64,000 bases of DNA from an uncultured beta proteobacterium. GTDB lineage: Bacteria; Pseudomonadota; Gammaproteobacteria; Burkholderiales; Burkholderiaceae_C. Of the stretch, positions 61,767 through 64,000 are shown in pieces. The stretch is from positions 1 through 64,000 of the forward strand of contig CAIJPE010000241.1 in assembly GCA_903822435.1 (NCBI GenBank), read 5' to 3'. The notes under the pieces were generated by a model. That model worked only from the letters and a program-made list of their open reading frames with translations. It was not told where the DNA came from and ran no database searches. How positions within the stretch are numbered: the stretch's first letter is position 1; every line of letters starts with the position of its first letter. Made by a program: the position numbers and the translations under genes.

Positions 61767-62996
61767 TCATGCGGCCTCCACGTGCCAGCCCCACCCCGGC
61801 AGCGCCTGCCCGGCCACCGAGCGCGGCTCGGGCCCCAGGTTCACGGCCACCTGCAGCCCGCGGCCTTGGGCCTGCCGCTGGAAGGCCACGGCCGCCTCGT
61901 CCCCGGTCGCCAGCCAGGCCAGGGAGCCCCCCGCCAGTCCGTTGGCCAGCGCCGGGTGCGAGCGCTTGAGGTGCATCAGCCGTGTACAGAGTTCCTGCTC
62001 GGCCCGCGTGGACCAGTCGATGGCGTCCTTGTCGAAGAAGGCCAGCTGGCGATTCAGGCCGGCTTCCTGGCCGCCGTACAGCAGCGGCATGCCGGGCAAG
62101 GTAGCGGCCAGCACCGCCATGCCTTGCCAGGCCGGGCCGAAGAGGCTCGCGTCGCTGCCCTGCCAGCTGTTGCTGTCGTGGTTGGCCGTGAAGGTCATGC
62201 GGTAGGCATCCGCCGGGTACAGAGCCTGCCGGCGCTCCCACCAGGCATGAAGGTCGCTCGCGCGGCCCTGGCCGCGGGCGATCTTCTTCAAGACATCGAA
62301 GAGCGTCCAGTCGTAGCTCATGTCGAAGGCCCGCCGGTGGAGCTCGGGTGCGTCGGACTCGGCCAGCATGAACATGGGCTTGATGCGGTCCAGCGCGGTG
62401 CGGGCCTGCTCCCAGAAGGGCGTGGGCACGAGGCTGGCCACGTCGCAGCGAAAGCCGTCGATGTCGGCTTCGCGCACCCAGTGCGCCATGGCGTCCATCA
62501 TTGCGGGCCACAGGGTGGGGCGGCCGTAGTCCAGGCCGATCACGTCCCACCAGTATTCGGGCTCGGCCTCGGGGCTGGGCCGGTAGGTGTAGGGGTGGAT
62601 CTCGCCTTGCGCGTTGCGCTGGTACCACTCGGGGTGCTGGTGCACCCAGGCGTGGTCCCAGGCGGTGTGGTTGGCGACCCAGTCGATGATCACCTTCAGG
62701 CCCAGCGCGTGGGCCTTGTCCACCACGCGGCGGAAGTCGGCCGCGGTGCCGAACTCGGGGTTCACCGCGGTGTAGTCGCGGATGGAGTAGTAGCTGCCCA
62801 GCGTGCCCTTGCGGTTCTTCACGCCGATGGGCTGGATGGGCATGAACCACAGGATGCCCACGCCCAGCGCCTGCAGGCGCGGCAGGTGGGCCTCGAACGC
62901 GGCCAGCGTGCCCTCGGGCGTGAACTGGCGCACGTTGACTTCGTAGATGCTGGCCTGGCGCGACCAGTCGGCGTGGTGCAGGAGGGGTGCGGTCAT
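61767..62996 (-). CDS. alpha-amylase-family enzyme (GH13), cytoplasmic, short form
   Basis: A 409-residue GH13 protein with no signal peptide, shorter than the others here. It starts SIYEVNVRQFTPEGTLAAFE, then VIIDWVANHTAWDH (region I), GFRCDVASLV (nucleophile Asp), MLAESDAPELH (Glu) and FTANHDSNSWQG (region IV). GMPLLYGGQEAGL and a short C-terminal beta domain follow. Substrate is probably maltodextrin. It is 8 kb from the mal operon but of the same metabolic theme, and divergent from the DUF6445-like gene. Confidence 0.9.
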   Translation of the reverse strand: MTAPLLHHADWSRQASIYEVNVRQFTPEGTLAAFEAHLPRLQALGVGILWFMPIQPIGVKNRKGTLGSYYSIRDYTAVNPEFGTAADFRRVVDKAHALGLKVIIDWVANHTAWDHAWVHQHPEWYQRNAQGEIHPYTYRPSPEAEPEYWWDVIGLDYGRPTLWPAMMDAMAHWVREADIDGFRCDVASLVPTPFWEQARTALDRIKPMFMLAESDAPELHRRAFDMSYDWTLFDVLKKIARGQGRASDLHAWWERRQALYPADAYRMTFTANHDSNSWQGSDASLFGPAWQGMAVLAATLPGMPLLYGGQEAGLNRQLAFFDKDAIDWSTRAEQELCTRLMHLKRSHPALANGLAGGSLAWLATGDEAAVAFQRQAQGRGLQVAVNLGPEPRSVAGQALPGWGWHVEAA

Positions 62997-63021
62997 CGTC
63001 GGGTGCGGTTAGGGAAGGAAC

Positions 63022-63092
63022 AGAGGCCCGGCGCATGGCTTTGGCCTCTCCACGGTGACCCACACGACGGCGGCACGCAACGCCTTGTGCCG
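63022..63092. promoter_or_regulatory. two inverted repeats between divergent genes
   Basis: AGAGGCC (63022-63028) pairs with GGCCTCT (63043-63049) across 14 bases, and CGGCAC (63071-63076) pairs with GTGCCG (63087-63092) across 10 bases. Both are in the 118-base gap between the GH13 gene (start 62996) and the DUF6445-like gene (start 63115), so they may be regulator sites. They do not match the 13-bp mal palindrome. Confidence 0.3.
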
Positions 63093-63114
63093 GGCCTCGC
63101 CACTATGATGGGCG

Positions 63115-63861
63115 ATGGTCATGAGCATGGCGCATTGGCTCGGCGAAGGCGGGCGATTCTTCAACCCCCATGCCGTGGTGCGGGAGGTGCCGCTGATGGC
63201 CGGCGCGCACTGCGTGGTGATCGACAATGCGCTGGCCGACCCCGCCGCCATGCGCCTGTGGGCTGCCACGCAGCCCTTTCTGCCGCCGGTCGGTTACCCG
63301 TATCCCGGCCTGGTGAGCGAGGTGCCCCAGGATCTCTCCCAGCGCGTGGCCGAGTGTTTCGCCGCCCATGCCCGCAGCGCGCTTCAGGGGCGACGCACGC
63401 TGGATGTCGCGGTGCGCCTGTCGCTCATCACCACGCCGCCCGCGGAGCTCGCCCCCGTCCAGTGGCTGTGCCATCGCGACCGCTTCGTGCACGGTCGCCC
63501 CGACATCCTTTTTGCCGCCGGGGTGCTGTACCTCTTCGAAGACCCGGCGCTGGGCGGCACGAGCTTCTACCGGCCCCGCAAGCCGCCCGCCGAGACCGAG
63601 CAACTGGTGGCCGACAGCCAGGCGCTGGATGCCCATGCCTTCAGCGCCCGCCATGGCTGGCAGCCCGGGTACATGAACGGGAGCAACGCCCACTTCGAAC
63701 GCGTGGCGCAGGTGCCGGCTGCGTGGAACCGCATGATCTTCTACGACGGCGGGCTGTTTCATTCCGCCGATGTCGGCGAGCCGGCGCGCATGAGCGCCGA
63801 CGCCCTGCAGGGGCGGCTGACCCTCAACAGCTTCATCACCTGCCGCAAGGCTGCGACCTGA
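63115..63861 (+). CDS. DUF6445-like protein, probable 2-oxoglutarate/Fe(II) oxygenase fold
   Basis: A 248-residue protein. An HxD in WLCHRDRFVHG and a later His in IFYDGGLFHSADV, with Arg near the end, resemble the metal and co-substrate sites of 2-oxoglutarate-dependent oxygenases. GVLYLFEDPALGGTSFYRP is the central strand block. I recall DUF6445 proteins beside TonB receptors and glycoside hydrolases in other Proteobacteria. Divergence from a GH13 gene fits that. Function is not known. Confidence 0.75.
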   Translation: MVMSMAHWLGEGGRFFNPHAVVREVPLMAGAHCVVIDNALADPAAMRLWAATQPFLPPVGYPYPGLVSEVPQDLSQRVAECFAAHARSALQGRRTLDVAVRLSLITTPPAELAPVQWLCHRDRFVHGRPDILFAAGVLYLFEDPALGGTSFYRPRKPPAETEQLVADSQALDAHAFSARHGWQPGYMNGSNAHFERVAQVPAAWNRMIFYDGGLFHSADVGEPARMSADALQGRLTLNSFITCRKAAT

Positions 63862-63889
63862 GCGCCCGCGGCGGACGTTCCTGCACCCA

Positions 63890-64000
63890 TCAGCAGTCGT
63901 CGACGACTGCCTTGCTGGCGCCGGAGATCTGCGCCTTGCAGCGGTCCGAAGCGCGGGCCTGGTCGCGCAAGGCCTGCTCCTTCATGCGCTTGGCCTCCTG
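63890..64000 (-). CDS. 3' end of an unknown gene, truncated by the window
   Basis: An open frame of 36 codons runs from the right edge to a TGA at 63890-63892. The peptide is charged (KRMKEQALRDQARASDRC) and ends in DDC, with a second Cys in RCKAQI. No family is recognised. It is in the right orientation to be convergent with the DUF6445-like gene, 28 bases away, but it is too short to be sure. Confidence 0.45.
   Translation of the reverse strand, partial: QEAKRMKEQALRDQARASDRCKAQISGASKAVVDDC

Overview
The window is very GC-rich and densely coded, with short intergenic gaps and many 4-bp start/stop overlaps. Its gene content points to a Gram-negative betaproteobacterium, most likely a Burkholderiales member of the Roseateles/Rubrivivax/Leptothrix type. 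The supporting features are an lplT-alr-(insert)-radA block, ilvE followed by a zf-CHCC zinc-finger gene, a TonB-dependent receptor with a PepSY partner, many LysR/AraC/Lrp regulators, and a large alpha-glucan locus. The genus assignment is inference; there is no rRNA gene in the window. I recognised no tRNA, rRNA, CRISPR array, insertion sequence or phage gene. No gene-free stretch exceeds 300 bases.

Layout. 1-5233 (minus): an NAD(P)-binding oxidoreductase, then oligopeptide-type ABC transporter ATPases, a binding protein and an amidase that runs off the left edge. 5342-6238: a divergent LysR regulator. 6275-10098 (minus): an HDOD gene and a PAS-GGDEF-EAL gene interrupted by an in-frame TAG. 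10237-13657 (minus): Lrp regulator, two Dpp-type permeases (probably the missing membrane part of the first transporter), a DsbA-like protein and a CYTH protein. 13725-16740: a small unknown gene, a LysR regulator, an aromatic aminotransferase and a glutathione peroxidase. 16952-20115: a receiver-domain protein, a DMT exporter and lplT. 20236-25288: alr, arfB, a DUF2141 protein, a carotenoid oxygenase and radA.

25434-31750 is an unusual amide-utilisation locus. It has a family-3 binding protein, a permease fused to its own ATPase, an acetamidase/formamidase, and a convergent gene that fuses an AraC-type regulator to a second, full-length acetamidase/formamidase domain. 31773-34633: PepSY protein and TonB-dependent receptor. 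34828-38598: lipoprotein phosphoesterase, GT25 glycosyltransferase, membrane protein, ilvE and zf-CHCC.

38626-54625 (with 61767-62996) is an alpha-glucan/maltodextrin system. Exported enzymes (pullulanase, two GH13 proteins with signal peptides) would cut starch outside the cytoplasm, MalEFGK would import the oligosaccharides, and leaderless GH13 enzymes would finish them inside. A 13-bp palindrome, GTAGTTTTGCTAC, occurs as two exact copies and two variants in the pullulanase/amylase and malK control regions, which suggests one shared regulator not encoded here.

The alpha-glucosidase operon continues into a phytanoyl-CoA-dioxygenase-like protein, a GH92 mannosidase, an SDR lacking the catalytic tyrosine, and a DsbA-like isomerase. 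It then meets an opposing trio: a metacaspase, a ParA-like ATPase and a short peptidase-S41-like tail. The right end carries a MATE exporter, another GH13 enzyme, a DUF6445-like protein and the 3' end of an unknown gene. The most novel items are the AraC-amidase fusion locus and the metacaspase/ParA-like unit.
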